DNA of 64,000 bases from Sphingomonadales bacterium (GCA_016872215.1 VHAX01000009.1:1-64000); one strand, 5' to 3'. Shown: positions 26,051 to 35,249, numbered from the stretch's first letter. Numbers and translations are program-made. Notes: generated by a model from the sequence alone, not told the origin.

Positions 26051-27274
26051 GTGAACAAACACAAGATCATCAACGACCCGATCTACGGCTTCATCCGGCT
26101 CAACGATCCCCTGCTTTTTGACCTTTTGGAGCACCCTCTGGTGCAGCGACTCCGGGAAATTCGGCAATTGGGAATGAGCTACCTGGTGTATCCTGGTGCC
26201 ACGCACAGCCGTTTGGCCCATGCTCTAGGCGCTATGCACCTGATGCAGCAAGTCATCAACATATTGCGGGACAAGGGAATCGACATTCCACACCCCACTG
26301 GCACATCGGCCTGCGCGGCCATTTTGCTGCATGATGTTGGCCATGGTCCTTTCTCACACGCACTGGAGCATCTGGTCGGGGGTCCTGTAAGCCATGAATA
26401 TTGGACCCGTATGATGATGGAGCACCTGAATGCTTCCAGTGGGGGTGTACTGTCTGAGGCGATTGATATATTTGAGGGCGCTCATCCGCTGCCGTTCCTT
26501 CATCAACTCGTTTCCTCTCAACTCGATGTGGATCGCCTTGATTACCTAAACCGCGATAGCTTTTTTACCGGCGTGAGTGAAGGAATAGTGGGGTGGGACC
26601 GCCTCATTCAGATGATGCACGTACACCAGGGTCAGTTGGTTGTGGAGGAAAAGGGGATTTATTCGGTCGAGAAATTCCTGCTCGCCCGCCGGCTGATGTA
26701 CTGGCAGGTCTACCAGCACAAGACCGTTCTATCGGCCGAATTCCTCATGCGACACATTGTGGAACGTGCCCGGGAGTTGTTATCGGGTGGCCACAAACTG
26801 ACGGGCTCCGATGCTCTAATCCTGCTCTTAAAGCAAAAGGAGGCCGCTACCCAAGAAAGACGGGGTGACTTACTGACGGCGTATGCGGAAACGGACGACC
26901 ATGACTTTATCACCGCGGTCAAAGAATGGAGCCGCAGCAGCGACTGGATCTTGTTGACCTTATGCCAAAATTTGCTCAACCGCAAACTCAATCGGGTATT
27001 GCTCACCATAGAAAAACCATATCCATCGCGGGTCGAGCAGATTCGAAACCGAATTTGTGATTCCTACGGGATCAGCGCCGGCGAAAGCCGTTATTTTCTG
27101 GGGACTGGCAGCATTGTCAACCACGCCTTACACACCGACAGAGAGCCCATATACATATTGGGAAAGAATCGTTCCGTAAAAGAAATTACCGAAGCGAGTC
27201 AGAACCCACACCTGAAAGCCCTGACAGGCTCGGTTGAAAAACATTACCTATACGCACCCAAAGATTTTCTGTGA
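26051..27274 (+). CDS. HD-domain phosphohydrolase (dGTPase-like, COG1078)
   Basis: A 407-residue soluble metal-dependent hydrolase. The HD signature is complete: the first His in ATHSRLAHALG, the His-Asp pair in LLHDVGHGPFSHALEH, and the late Asp in SQLDVDRLDYLNRDS. The N-terminus KIINDPIYGFI is standard for this subfamily, whose better-studied members hydrolyse deoxynucleoside triphosphates. The start is GTG, since no ATG is available nearby and the family N-terminus begins here. It is followed 73 bases later by lpxD, so it may head the lipid A operon. The exact substrate is not predictable. Confidence 0.9.
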   Translation: MNKHKIINDPIYGFIRLNDPLLFDLLEHPLVQRLREIRQLGMSYLVYPGATHSRLAHALGAMHLMQQVINILRDKGIDIPHPTGTSACAAILLHDVGHGPFSHALEHLVGGPVSHEYWTRMMMEHLNASSGGVLSEAIDIFEGAHPLPFLHQLVSSQLDVDRLDYLNRDSFFTGVSEGIVGWDRLIQMMHVHQGQLVVEEKGIYSVEKFLLARRLMYWQVYQHKTVLSAEFLMRHIVERARELLSGGHKLTGSDALILLLKQKEAATQERRGDLLTAYAETDDHDFITAVKEWSRSSDWILLTLCQNLLNRKLNRVLLTIEKPYPSRVEQIRNRICDSYGISAGESRYFLGTGSIVNHALHTDREPIYILGKNRSVKEITEASQNPHLKALTGSVEKHYLYAPKDFL

Positions 27275-27347
27275 TTTTCACGTCTTTTTTCAGTTATTTG
27301 CCGTTTGATTCCCTTTTGATCACCCCTTTCTGAAACCTGACGCTTCT

Positions 27348-28391
27348 ATGACGCTAACCTCTGCCCAGATTGCAGAGCTTACTGGAGGTCGGTTGCTAGG
27401 CAAATCTGATGTGCCCGTAACCCGTCTGGCAGAAATTGAGAACGCCCGCGCGGGCGACCTTAGTTTTTTGTCGAATCCCAAATACCTGAGCTACCTCGAG
27501 ACCACGGAAGCTTCAGTATTGATTGTAAGCCACGACATAGCCAATGCCCACCATTCCCCCCAGAGCACGTTTGTGGTGGTCGATGACCCCTATTCCGCCT
27601 TCAGCAAGTGTCAGCAGATTTTTCAATCGCGTCAGCCCATCAAAACGGGTGTACACCCATTGGCACACATATCGGCAGGGGCTCAGATCGGAATGGATGT
27701 CATGGTAGGCGCATTCGCCTACATAGGCTGTGACGCCCAAATTGGGACCGGCTCCATCATTATGGAGCAGGCATTTGTAGGTGCAGGAACTAAAATTGGG
27801 GCCCATACCCAAATACACAATGGTGTCCGTATTCTCCATGATTGCGAGGTCGGCAACCACTGCGTCATACATGCCAACACGGTGGTGGGGTCTGATGGGT
27901 TCGGATTTGCACCCCAAAAGGAAGGTTATTACACAAAAGTTGCCCAAAATGGCATTGTTATTATTGAAGATCACGTAGAAATAGGAGCTTGCTGCACCAT
28001 AGACAGGGCCACAATCAGTGCCACACGCATTAGAAAGGGTGTGAAGCTCGATAATCTGGTGCACATTGCACATAATGTGGAAGTGGGGGCACATACGGTA
28101 ATAGCTGCACAAACAGGTGTATCGGGTAGCACCCACATCGACAAAAATTGCGTTGTTGCGGGACAGGTTGGTTTTGCGGGACATGTATACGTTGCTCCCG
28201 GATCACAGATTGGCGGTCAAACCGGGGTGACCCACTCCCTGAAAGAACCAGGTCTGAAATGGAACGGGACGCCGGTTGCCACATATATGGAGAGTCAACG
28301 AAGAAACAGTGTGGCGCGCCGATTGCCTGAACTACTCAAACGCCTTGAAGAACTAGAAAAGCGGCTGGCAAATGATGGTAGCAAAGAATGA
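27348..28391 (+). CDS. lpxD: UDP-3-O-acylglucosamine N-acyltransferase
   Basis: Adds the second 3-hydroxyacyl chain (N-linked at position 2) during lipid A synthesis. The N-terminal uridine-binding domain (about 1-100) includes LSFLSNPKYLSYL. A left-handed parallel beta-helix of hexapeptide repeats follows. The catalytic histidine lies in VHIAHNVEVG. The C-terminal helix (RLPELLKRLEELEKRL) is the usual acyl-carrier-protein contact. At 347 residues it is full length. The stop falls 11 bases before the preferred start of the lpxC-fabZ gene. Confidence 0.96.
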   Translation: MTLTSAQIAELTGGRLLGKSDVPVTRLAEIENARAGDLSFLSNPKYLSYLETTEASVLIVSHDIANAHHSPQSTFVVVDDPYSAFSKCQQIFQSRQPIKTGVHPLAHISAGAQIGMDVMVGAFAYIGCDAQIGTGSIIMEQAFVGAGTKIGAHTQIHNGVRILHDCEVGNHCVIHANTVVGSDGFGFAPQKEGYYTKVAQNGIVIIEDHVEIGACCTIDRATISATRIRKGVKLDNLVHIAHNVEVGAHTVIAAQTGVSGSTHIDKNCVVAGQVGFAGHVYVAPGSQIGGQTGVTHSLKEPGLKWNGTPVATYMESQRRNSVARRLPELLKRLEELEKRLANDGSKE

Positions 28392-28401
28392 AAAATACAA
28401 G

Positions 28402-29802
28402 ATGGAACAGCAGCATACGCTAACCCGCGAGGTCGGCTTAATAGGAGTAGGCATTCACACAGGGGCCGAAGTTAACCTGCGCCTCATCCCCACCCCAGTA
28501 AACCACGGATTGGTATTCCGGCGCGATGATCTACCGGGCATGCCTCTAGTGCCGGCACAGGTAGAATATGTGTCTGATACCAGTCGCGGTACAACCCTTT
28601 CTCGGGAGGGTGCCGAAATCCACACCACCGAACATGTACTCGCTGCTTTGGTCGGCATGCGCCTCGATAATGTATTGATTTCTTTGAATGGACCGGAATG
28701 CCCGATTGCAGATGGCAGCTCCAAACCTTTTGTTGACATCATCAGGGAAGCAGGCCTACAAATACAGGATGCACAACGAAACTATCTGAAGTTGGATTCA
28801 TCCTTCCGTTATTATGACCCGGAAAAGGACTGCGAAATCAACATAATCCCCGACAGCAAAACCCGAATTACTGTGCTGGTCGATTATGACTCCCCCGTAC
28901 TGGGCACGCAGCACGCCCACCTCTCAGAAATCAAACATTTTGCTTCGGAAATTGCCCAGAGCCGCACCTTTTGTTTTTTGCACGAATTGGAAACTCTGCT
29001 TGAGCACAATCTGATAAAGGGAGGCGATCTCAACAATGCGATTGTTGTTGTCGATAAGGTGGTAGCCGAACCCGAACTGAATCGGTTGCGGAAGGCATTC
29101 CAAACCCCGAATATTCAGGTAACGGAATACGGCATTCTGAATAATGTTCAACTGCGGTATGCCAACGAACCCGCTCGTCATAAATTATTGGACGTGTTGG
29201 GCGATATGGCACTACTCGGACAACCCATCAGGGCGCACATCATCGCCAATAAACCTGGACACAGCAGCAACGTCGCCTGTGCCCTGGCACTCAAAAAACA
29301 TCTGGAATCGATCGCAGCCACTTCCCGTGACCTACCGCCTCAAGTAGACATGCGGGCGTGTCCCCTATACGATAGTGAAGGCATAACCGGTTTTCTGCCT
29401 CACCGCACACCCTTCCTCATGGTCGATAAAATCATGAGTCTAACCGAAGACAGCATAATAGGTTGCAAAAATGTAAGTATCAATGAGGATTTTTTCCGGG
29501 GGCACTTCCCTAGCAATCCCGTTATGCCCGGGGTATTGATTGTTGAAGGAATGGCACAAACCGGCGGGGTACTGTGCTTGGGCAAAATGGACAAGCCCTC
29601 CGACTATTGGACCTATTTTGCGCGTCTGCAAAATGTTCGGTTTAAGGAAAAAGTCGTTCCGGGCGATACCCTGTTGTTTCACCTCACCCTAAAGGAGCCC
29701 ATTCGTCGGGGCCTTTGTCAGATGACCGGGAAGGCCTTTGTGGGTAGCCGTTTGGTGGCAGAAGCCGATATGACGGCACAGCTTGTTCGCAAAGACCTAT
29801 GA
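28402..29802 (+). CDS. lpxC-fabZ: Bifunctional UDP-3-O-acyl-N-acetylglucosamine deacetylase / 3-hydroxyacyl-ACP dehydratase
   Basis: A fusion typical of Bacteroidota. The LpxC half (about residues 1-300) deacetylates the lipid A precursor; its zinc ligands lie in TTEHVLAAL and in HKLLDVLGD, and PIADGSS is the substrate loop. The FabZ half (from about residue 320) dehydrates 3-hydroxyacyl-ACP; it shows HRTPFLMVD, the catalytic His in GHFPSNPVMPGV, and the Glu in IVEGMAQ. ATG 28402 gives MEQQHTL, matching the family N-terminus and 466 residues. The upstream ATG at 28372 would overlap lpxD and add ten lysine-rich residues. It overlaps lpxA by four bases. Confidence 0.96.
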   Translation: MEQQHTLTREVGLIGVGIHTGAEVNLRLIPTPVNHGLVFRRDDLPGMPLVPAQVEYVSDTSRGTTLSREGAEIHTTEHVLAALVGMRLDNVLISLNGPECPIADGSSKPFVDIIREAGLQIQDAQRNYLKLDSSFRYYDPEKDCEINIIPDSKTRITVLVDYDSPVLGTQHAHLSEIKHFASEIAQSRTFCFLHELETLLEHNLIKGGDLNNAIVVVDKVVAEPELNRLRKAFQTPNIQVTEYGILNNVQLRYANEPARHKLLDVLGDMALLGQPIRAHIIANKPGHSSNVACALALKKHLESIAATSRDLPPQVDMRACPLYDSEGITGFLPHRTPFLMVDKIMSLTEDSIIGCKNVSINEDFFRGHFPSNPVMPGVLIVEGMAQTGGVLCLGKMDKPSDYWTYFARLQNVRFKEKVVPGDTLLFHLTLKEPIRRGLCQMTGKAFVGSRLVAEADMTAQLVRKDL

Positions 29803-30578
29803 TACATCCCCAGGCCCTGGTGCATCCCGATGCTCAAATCGGAGAAGGTACAGAAATATCCGCCTTTTCCACCATAGCGGCCAACGTGGTGATTGGCAAG
29901 AATTGCTGGATTGGTCCCAACGCAACCCTCATGGATGGCGCTCGTTTGGGTGATCGTGTACGCGTTTTCCCGGGTGCCGTTGTTTCGGCAGTACCCCAGG
30001 ATCTGAAATACAATGGCGAAACGACACTCACTTTTATCGGGAAAGACACCACCATACGGGAATGTGCCACCATCAATCGAGGGACGGCGGATCGCAACGA
30101 AACCCGGGTGGGCGCACACTGCCTCTTGATGGCCTACACCCATGTGGCTCACGATTGTCTGATTGGCGATCATGTAATCCTCGCAAATTTGGCCACATTG
30201 GCCGGACACATTCGAATCCATGACTGGGCCATATTGGAAGGCATGGTGGCCGTACAGCAATTTATTACCATTGGTGAACATACCTTTATCGGCGGAGGTT
30301 CACTTGTGCGCAAAGATGTGCCCCCATATGTGAAGTGTGCCAAAGAGCCTCTTTCCTTCGCGGGCGTGAATGTAATTGGGTTGCGCCGTCGTGGCTTTTC
30401 GGAAGAGAGCATACGGAAGATCGAGGATATCTATCGTTTGATTTACGTGCGGGGGCATAATATGTCGAAGGCCATTGAATTGGTCGAACAAGAAACCATA
30501 GCCAGTGCAGAGCGTGACCGCATCCTCAAGTTCATCAAAACATCGCGACTGGGTGTCATCAAGGGGATGCTGGAATAA
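29799..30578 (+). CDS. lpxA: Acyl-ACP--UDP-N-acetylglucosamine O-acyltransferase
   Basis: Catalyses the first step of lipid A synthesis by placing a 3-hydroxyacyl chain on UDP-GlcNAc. The 259 residues consist of hexapeptide repeats building a beta-helix, beginning IHPQALVHPDAQIGEG. The catalytic histidine sits in THVAHDCLIGDH. The segment GLRRRGFS and the helical C-terminal domain complete the family pattern. The start codon overlaps the stop of lpxC-fabZ (ATGA). All three lipid A genes therefore form one translationally linked unit. Confidence 0.97.
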   Translation: MIHPQALVHPDAQIGEGTEISAFSTIAANVVIGKNCWIGPNATLMDGARLGDRVRVFPGAVVSAVPQDLKYNGETTLTFIGKDTTIRECATINRGTADRNETRVGAHCLLMAYTHVAHDCLIGDHVILANLATLAGHIRIHDWAILEGMVAVQQFITIGEHTFIGGGSLVRKDVPPYVKCAKEPLSFAGVNVIGLRRRGFSEESIRKIEDIYRLIYVRGHNMSKAIELVEQETIASAERDRILKFIKTSRLGVIKGMLE

Positions 30579-30582
30579 GCTT

Positions 30583-31230
30583 ATGGTTGAATCAGGCAGT
30601 GAACCGACCTTTGATCTCCGACTGAACGGGGGTAGCAAACGATTCGAACGTGGTTGGCTGTTCAAAAATCTGAATTTCATCGGCAGAGCATCAGAACGGT
30701 GGGCCATCACCGGGCCGAACGGTTCGGGAAAGAGCACCTTGCTTTTATCGCTGGGGGGATATATTGAGTTAACTGAGGGAAGGATTTCGCTGCGGTGTTC
30801 GGGACGCGACTGGCCCGACGTGCAAATCAGTAGGTTTACGGTGCTTGCTTCGCCCTACCTCGACCTTCCGGCATCACTTACCATTTCGGAGCTCTTCCAT
30901 TTTCACCAGCAACTCAAAGGGGTCCGCTTGGGATGGAATCCGGCGGAGCAGCTCGGTTTAAGTGGGCTAAATGGCCATTTATATAAAAAAACAGCGCAGT
31001 TGAGTAGTGGGCAGCGACAAAAACTGCGTTTGCTATTGGCTTTTGGGTGTGCGGCGCCCGTTCTCCTGCTCGACGAGCCCTGTAGTCACCTCGATCAGCA
31101 GGGATTCGACTGGTACCACTCCCTTCTCAGTCAGCCGTTTCTGGGTGAAGTGCTGTTGCTGGTGGCCAGCAATGAGCCAACGGAACACGAAGGGATGAGG
31201 TCCCTCATCGACTTGTCGAAGACCGATTAG
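30583..31230 (+). CDS. Orphan ABC ATPase
   Basis: A 215-residue ATP-binding cassette protein. Walker A is GPNGSGKST, the signature is the divergent LSSGQRQKL, and Walker B is VLLLDE followed by CSHLD. The switch-histidine region is replaced by VASNEPTEHE, so a canonical H-loop histidine is not evident. ATG 30583 begins four bases after the lpxA stop and is preferred over the longer frame that overlaps lpxA. No permease gene is adjacent. Its place at the end of the lipid A operon suggests an envelope role, but that is inference only. Confidence 0.85.
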   Translation: MVESGSEPTFDLRLNGGSKRFERGWLFKNLNFIGRASERWAITGPNGSGKSTLLLSLGGYIELTEGRISLRCSGRDWPDVQISRFTVLASPYLDLPASLTISELFHFHQQLKGVRLGWNPAEQLGLSGLNGHLYKKTAQLSSGQRQKLRLLLAFGCAAPVLLLDEPCSHLDQQGFDWYHSLLSQPFLGEVLLLVASNEPTEHEGMRSLIDLSKTD

Positions 31231-31356
31231 GAATCAAGAGGCTGTACAACTTTGTGTACACCTGCCTTTTCCTTTTGTACCCTTTTGAATACAGTTCTTT
31301 TTATCTACACTTCGGATCCTCCCGATTGCAAGCCATAAACACTGAAACCTGCACAA

Positions 31357-31387
31357 TTTGACTGATTTTCTGTTCGGCATAAATTTG
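31357..31387 (+). promoter_or_regulatory. Perfect-consensus promoter of a free-standing transcription unit
   Basis: TTTG (31357-31360), a 19-base spacer and TAAATTTG (31380-31387) match the Bacteroidota promoter consensus at every defined position. No protein gene on the plus strand follows for more than a kilobase. Confidence 0.7.
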
Positions 31388-31393
31388 GCACAA

Positions 31394-31470
31394 GTCTTGA
31401 AATGCGTAGTCGGTTGTTTGTTCAATCATAGTGTTTTAACAGGGGAGGGGAGCCGAAAGGCTCCTTTTTT
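31394..31470 (+). ncRNA. Candidate small RNA of about 75-80 nt
   Basis: Between a perfect promoter and a strong terminator lies a short transcript predicted to begin within about 31389-31399 and end near 31470. It includes a possible nine-codon frame (ATG 31402 to TAG 31429-31431), which could be a leader peptide, but no gene follows on this strand. It matches no RNA family that I recognise. The 31231-31356 stretch upstream appears empty. Confidence 0.5.
31449..31470 (+). terminator. Rho-independent terminator
   Basis: A six-pair stem GGAGCC (31449-31454) and GGCTCC (31459-31464) has a stable GAAA tetraloop and is followed directly by six T residues. It ends the small-RNA candidate and lies just before the convergent dprA stop. 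Confidence 0.85.
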
Positions 31471-31501
31471 CTTTCAGGGGTTTACGAAACAAAATCGTGT
31501 C

Positions 31502-32638
31502 TCACACCCCAAAACCCTGCATGCGCTCCACCAACTCCAGTTTTCGTCCGGGCAGTCGCCTCACCAGTCCCTTGATTTCCAGCCCGACCGTCGCCTGATA
31601 GAGGCGTGACAAGGGAACACGGGAGCGAATGATTAACTGGTCGAGGCCTTCTACTCCTTCCGTCCGCATCAATTCGAGGACTTTTTGTTCATCAGCGTCC
31701 AATTCCGGGAAGAGTTGTGCCTGAATCCCTCCAGCTTCGGATAGGGCCTGCTGCCATCCCATGGCCTCCACTAATTGCGCAGCAGATGTGATGATGGCGG
31801 CACGATGGGACCGGATCAAGTCATGGCAACCCTCCGAAAACCGATCCCCAACCCTACCCGGAAAGGCAAAAACATCACGGTTATAGTCATTTGCGAATGA
31901 GGCCGTAATGAGGGCGCCCCCATCGCGACCAGCCTCAACCACCACCACAGCGTCGGCCATTCCGGCGACGATTCGGTTTCGTTTGGGGAAATTTTCGCGT
32001 TCAGGAGGGGTGTCGAATGTAAATTCCGAAAGCAATCCCCCCTCAGCCAACATTCTTTCTGCCAGTTGCCGGTGCTGTTGTGGGTAGATCCGTCCCAGTC
32101 CATGCCCAAGCACCGCAATAGTTGGTAAGCGGTGTCGAACCGCTGCCTCATGAGCATGCCCATCGATCCCCAGAGCGAGTCCACTCAACACTACCACGTT
32201 CAACGCTGCCAATTCCCGAACCAGTTGTTCGGTGATTTGCCGGCCGTAAGTAGTGGCAGATCGGGTCCCCACAATGGCCAATACGCGCCTTCCATTCAGC
32301 GGCAATCGACCGATTCCAAACAAAAGCAGGGGATGATCGGGGCATTGACGCAAGCGAGCAGGGAATTCGGGATGGTTGTAGGGATAAACCTTGGCACCCA
32401 TTTTCAATTGTCTCTGGAGCATAAACTCCATTCGTCCGAAATCTTTGAACGACTGTATTGCCACTGCCGTTTTGTGGCCGACCCCATCCACCGTGTGTAA
32501 AAAGCGCCGCTCACTACCAAAAGCTGCTGAAGCAGAACCCAAAGTCTCCACTATTTTGCGTGCAAGAGTGCATCCAACGCCTTCCACCTCCAGCAGCGAC
32601 ATCAGGCACACGATTTCCTTTTGTTGGTTGGTGTTCAC
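31502..32638 (-). CDS. dprA: DNA-processing protein DprA
   Basis: Binds incoming single-stranded DNA and loads RecA during natural transformation. The 378 residues hold an N-terminal SAM/HhH-like domain (VEGVGCTLARKIVETLG). The Rossmann-like core shows AIVGTRSATTYG, VVLSGLALGIDGHAHEAA and FPKRNRIVAGM. A C-terminal winged-helix-like part (DQLIIRSRVPLSRLYQA) follows. All core motifs are intact. Just before the ATG is TAATTTAG, one mismatch from the TAnnTTTG box. No other competence gene is nearby, so natural transformation itself cannot be concluded. Confidence 0.95.
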   Translation of the reverse strand: MNTNQQKEIVCLMSLLEVEGVGCTLARKIVETLGSASAAFGSERRFLHTVDGVGHKTAVAIQSFKDFGRMEFMLQRQLKMGAKVYPYNHPEFPARLRQCPDHPLLLFGIGRLPLNGRRVLAIVGTRSATTYGRQITEQLVRELAALNVVVLSGLALGIDGHAHEAAVRHRLPTIAVLGHGLGRIYPQQHRQLAERMLAEGGLLSEFTFDTPPERENFPKRNRIVAGMADAVVVVEAGRDGGALITASFANDYNRDVFAFPGRVGDRFSEGCHDLIRSHRAAIITSAAQLVEAMGWQQALSEAGGIQAQLFPELDADEQKVLELMRTEGVEGLDQLIIRSRVPLSRLYQATVGLEIKGLVRRLPGRKLELVERMQGFGV

Positions 32639-32685
32639 ATCGCTAAATTAGAGCCTTTTCACCCGCCGCCATAGACGGCAGAATC

Positions 32686-32693
32686 TACCTTTG
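32686..32693 (+). promoter_or_regulatory. Possible promoter box of the first TonB-dependent receptor
   Basis: TACCTTTG matches TAnnTTTG. The -33 side is poor. If used, it would leave a leader of about 140 bases before the receptor start at 32839; the leader shows no riboswitch hallmark that I recognise. Confidence 0.4.
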
Positions 32694-32838
32694 TTTGTTG
32701 TTAATCTTCAATTTGAGCACCTTCGCATCAAAACAAACTACTGCTCACCAAACTCCACAAACTGAAGAAATTAAACCTCTGTCCTATTTTCACCCTTAAA
32801 TGCCAAATTCAATCGCCCAAACCCGCCCCATAGTCCCG

Positions 32839-35178
32839 ATGAATCGTCTGCCACTTCTAAAAATCATACATGTTTTCAGCTTGCTCACGCTCCTTCCCGA
32901 ATGCTCACATGCCCAATGTGTTTTGAGGGGACAAATACGCGATGCCCTGACGCGACAAGGACTCTGGGGCGTGGCCATACAGACCGATGGAGGGGGCGTG
33001 ATCAGCAATGCGGAAGGGGAATTCTCTTGGAGCCTTCCAAAAGATACATCAATAACATTACAATTCACTTTTTTAGGCTATGAGCCTCTACAAATCACGA
33101 TTCTAAGACCCTGCGCCGAACGGCTGCCTCTCGATATCCAGCTCAGACCCCAAAACCAGGAGCTGAATCCGGTGATCGTGACAGCAGGTCGACAAGAGCA
33201 AATGCTCAGTCAGGCCCAGATCTCAACTGGTGTACTTCAACTCAGGGATCTGACCGCCAATAATTCGGTAACACCCGATGATGCGCTCAACCGCTCCCCT
33301 GGAGTGCATGTGATCCGAGGTCAAATCTCCATTCGAGGCAGCAGTGGCTACACCCTCGGTGTAGGTAGTCGCGTTATGATGCTGCTCGACGGACTACCCC
33401 TACTCACTGCCGAAAGCAGCGAGATTCTATGGAATTTTTTACCCATAGAAAATACATCCCAGATGGAGGTAATCAAGGGTCCGGGTTCAGCCCTCTACGG
33501 CTCAGGAGCCCTGGGCGGGGTCATCAACCTAAGGAGTGTGATGCCTGGTGACCGACCCGCTACGGAAATCACGGCATTTCGGGGTCGCTTTGATCGTCCA
33601 CCCGGCTACCATACCGACCCCTGGGCTGGTGGACCTACACCTGGAAAAGCAGGCATCAGCGTATCGTACAGGCAGAGCTTTGGTCGTACGGGCATAGTTG
33701 CTTCCCTCAATGGGGTGACGGACGATGGGTATCGGGTCGGGGAACCCAGTCGCCGCATTAGAGGCACCCTGCATGTGCGCCAGCAATTGGGAAGGGGGTG
33801 GACAGCCGGGCTTCATGTGAATCACCTCACCGATTCCACCCGTCTCTATACATTTTGGCAAAGCGATACCAGCGCCTTTATGCCCTATCCGGGCAGCACC
33901 AATCCACAACTCAACCACCGCACCATGGCCGACCCTTATATGGAATACGAGGGGGAACGGTTCAGCTTCAGCCTCAAAAATCGATTCTACCGCAGCTACA
34001 CCAACTACAACAACGAGGATTTTAGCTTGGGATTGATGTACTATAGCGAAGCCCAGACCAGGTATCGCCCTGCGGGAAGTCTTGGTCGTCACCTGAAGTT
34101 TACAGGTGGACTCGTGCAGCAAACCGGACAAATCAGAAGTGATCGATTGTATGGCAACCAGCAAACCATCAACCGCTCTATCTACGCAGAGGGTGACTGG
34201 CAACAGGGTCGTCTGGAGGCCAGTATTGGTGCCCGCGGCGAGTGGTTTTTGGTCAACGGCACACATAAGCTGTTTCAGCCGGTGGTACGTGGCGGACTTA
34301 ACTTCGCGTACAGCGCATCCGGTAACTTCCGTGCATCGGCAGGTCAGGGTTTCCGCAGTCCATCCGTCGCCGAAATGTACTCCAACACCTTCGTAGGATC
34401 GGTTCGTTTGGCCAGTGATCCCAATTTAGGCGCCGAACTCAGCCGGTCCATTGAGTTGGGCATACACCAGCAGTTCAGCATCCAGCAGTTCAGCATCGAA
34501 AAATTGCAGGGTTATTTTGACTTTGCGTGGTTCCAATCGCGCTACGACAGCATGATTGAATACAGTTTTGGGGTCTATATCCCACAGAGATGGGACACTC
34601 AAGACTCCATTTGGCTGAGTGAAAAAAACTGGGGTGCCATTGCTCAAAAATACGCCCGCTTTCAGCCAGCCAATATTGTAGAGGCCAGAATCACTGGTTT
34701 GGAGGCCGTGGTGGGTGCAGCCGGACGATGGGGTCACTGGGGACTCCGGTGGCAAGCGGGATACACCTACACATTGCCCATCAACCTAAAGCCGTCTACA
34801 AATCCCCGTTATGACACGACTGGACTATCGCTACTGGTTGACCTCCGCCAGTATTTAAAATACAGATACCTCCATCTGCTGCGCACCGATCTGGCCGTGG
34901 AATGGAAATCGTGGTCTCTTGGGGTTAACACTCGATACAACAGCGTGATTCTGAACATCGATGAGGACTTCTACCGGTTTATGCCTGGACTGATCGACTA
35001 CCGAATCAGAAGTATAAAGGGTGATCTCCTGACCGACCTGCGCTTTGGAAAGAAGGTATATGGCGACTGGCGACTCAATCTGGTGGTACGGAATCTGGGC
35101 AACCGCAGCTGGATGCCCTTGCCCGGCAACATCGGCGAACAGCGCAACGTCATCCTTCAACTCACAGGCCGTTTTTAA
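32839..35178 (+). CDS. TonB-dependent outer-membrane receptor
   Basis: A 779-residue active-transport receptor. A signal peptide (MNRLPLLKIIHVFSLL to SHAQ) is followed by a carboxypeptidase-regulatory-like domain (about 28-110). The plug follows (VIVTAGRQEQ, DALNRSPGVHVIRGQISIRG, VIKGPGSALYGSGALGGVINL). A large barrel ends in the aromatic residue expected for outer-membrane insertion (LQLTGRF). ATG 32839 is preferred because the upstream 13 codons precede the signal peptide. No SusD-like partner is adjacent, so glycan import is unlikely; metal chelates or vitamins are more typical ligands for this size class. It is clearly paralogous to the next gene. Confidence 0.92.
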   Translation: MNRLPLLKIIHVFSLLTLLPECSHAQCVLRGQIRDALTRQGLWGVAIQTDGGGVISNAEGEFSWSLPKDTSITLQFTFLGYEPLQITILRPCAERLPLDIQLRPQNQELNPVIVTAGRQEQMLSQAQISTGVLQLRDLTANNSVTPDDALNRSPGVHVIRGQISIRGSSGYTLGVGSRVMMLLDGLPLLTAESSEILWNFLPIENTSQMEVIKGPGSALYGSGALGGVINLRSVMPGDRPATEITAFRGRFDRPPGYHTDPWAGGPTPGKAGISVSYRQSFGRTGIVASLNGVTDDGYRVGEPSRRIRGTLHVRQQLGRGWTAGLHVNHLTDSTRLYTFWQSDTSAFMPYPGSTNPQLNHRTMADPYMEYEGERFSFSLKNRFYRSYTNYNNEDFSLGLMYYSEAQTRYRPAGSLGRHLKFTGGLVQQTGQIRSDRLYGNQQTINRSIYAEGDWQQGRLEASIGARGEWFLVNGTHKLFQPVVRGGLNFAYSASGNFRASAGQGFRSPSVAEMYSNTFVGSVRLASDPNLGAELSRSIELGIHQQFSIQQFSIEKLQGYFDFAWFQSRYDSMIEYSFGVYIPQRWDTQDSIWLSEKNWGAIAQKYARFQPANIVEARITGLEAVVGAAGRWGHWGLRWQAGYTYTLPINLKPSTNPRYDTTGLSLLVDLRQYLKYRYLHLLRTDLAVEWKSWSLGVNTRYNSVILNIDEDFYRFMPGLIDYRIRSIKGDLLTDLRFGKKVYGDWRLNLVVRNLGNRSWMPLPGNIGEQRNVILQLTGRF
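34467..34496 (+). repeat. 15-base in-frame duplication in the receptor gene
   Basis: Two identical 15-base units (34467-34481 and 34482-34496) lie head to tail inside the barrel-coding part and duplicate five residues (QQFSI). The reading frame is kept. The position is probably in a surface loop or strand edge. Confidence 0.8.
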
Positions 35179-35249
35179 AATATTATCGTATCACCTCTGT
35201 CTTATAAACGTATCACATCCGTAACACATTCGCAACAAACCCCACACAT

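Noticed and set aside
27513-28184. 223-codon frame antisense to lpxD
   Set aside because: Mirrors the hexapeptide repeats of lpxD, which creates cysteine- and histidine-rich nonsense.
32694-32838. Possible riboswitch (cobalamin or other) in the receptor leader
   Set aside because: No B12-box or other conserved aptamer segment could be seen in the 140-base leader.
33529-34266. 245-codon open frame antisense to the first TonB receptor
   Set aside because: A shadow of the barrel-coding region; composition and lack of motifs fit chance.
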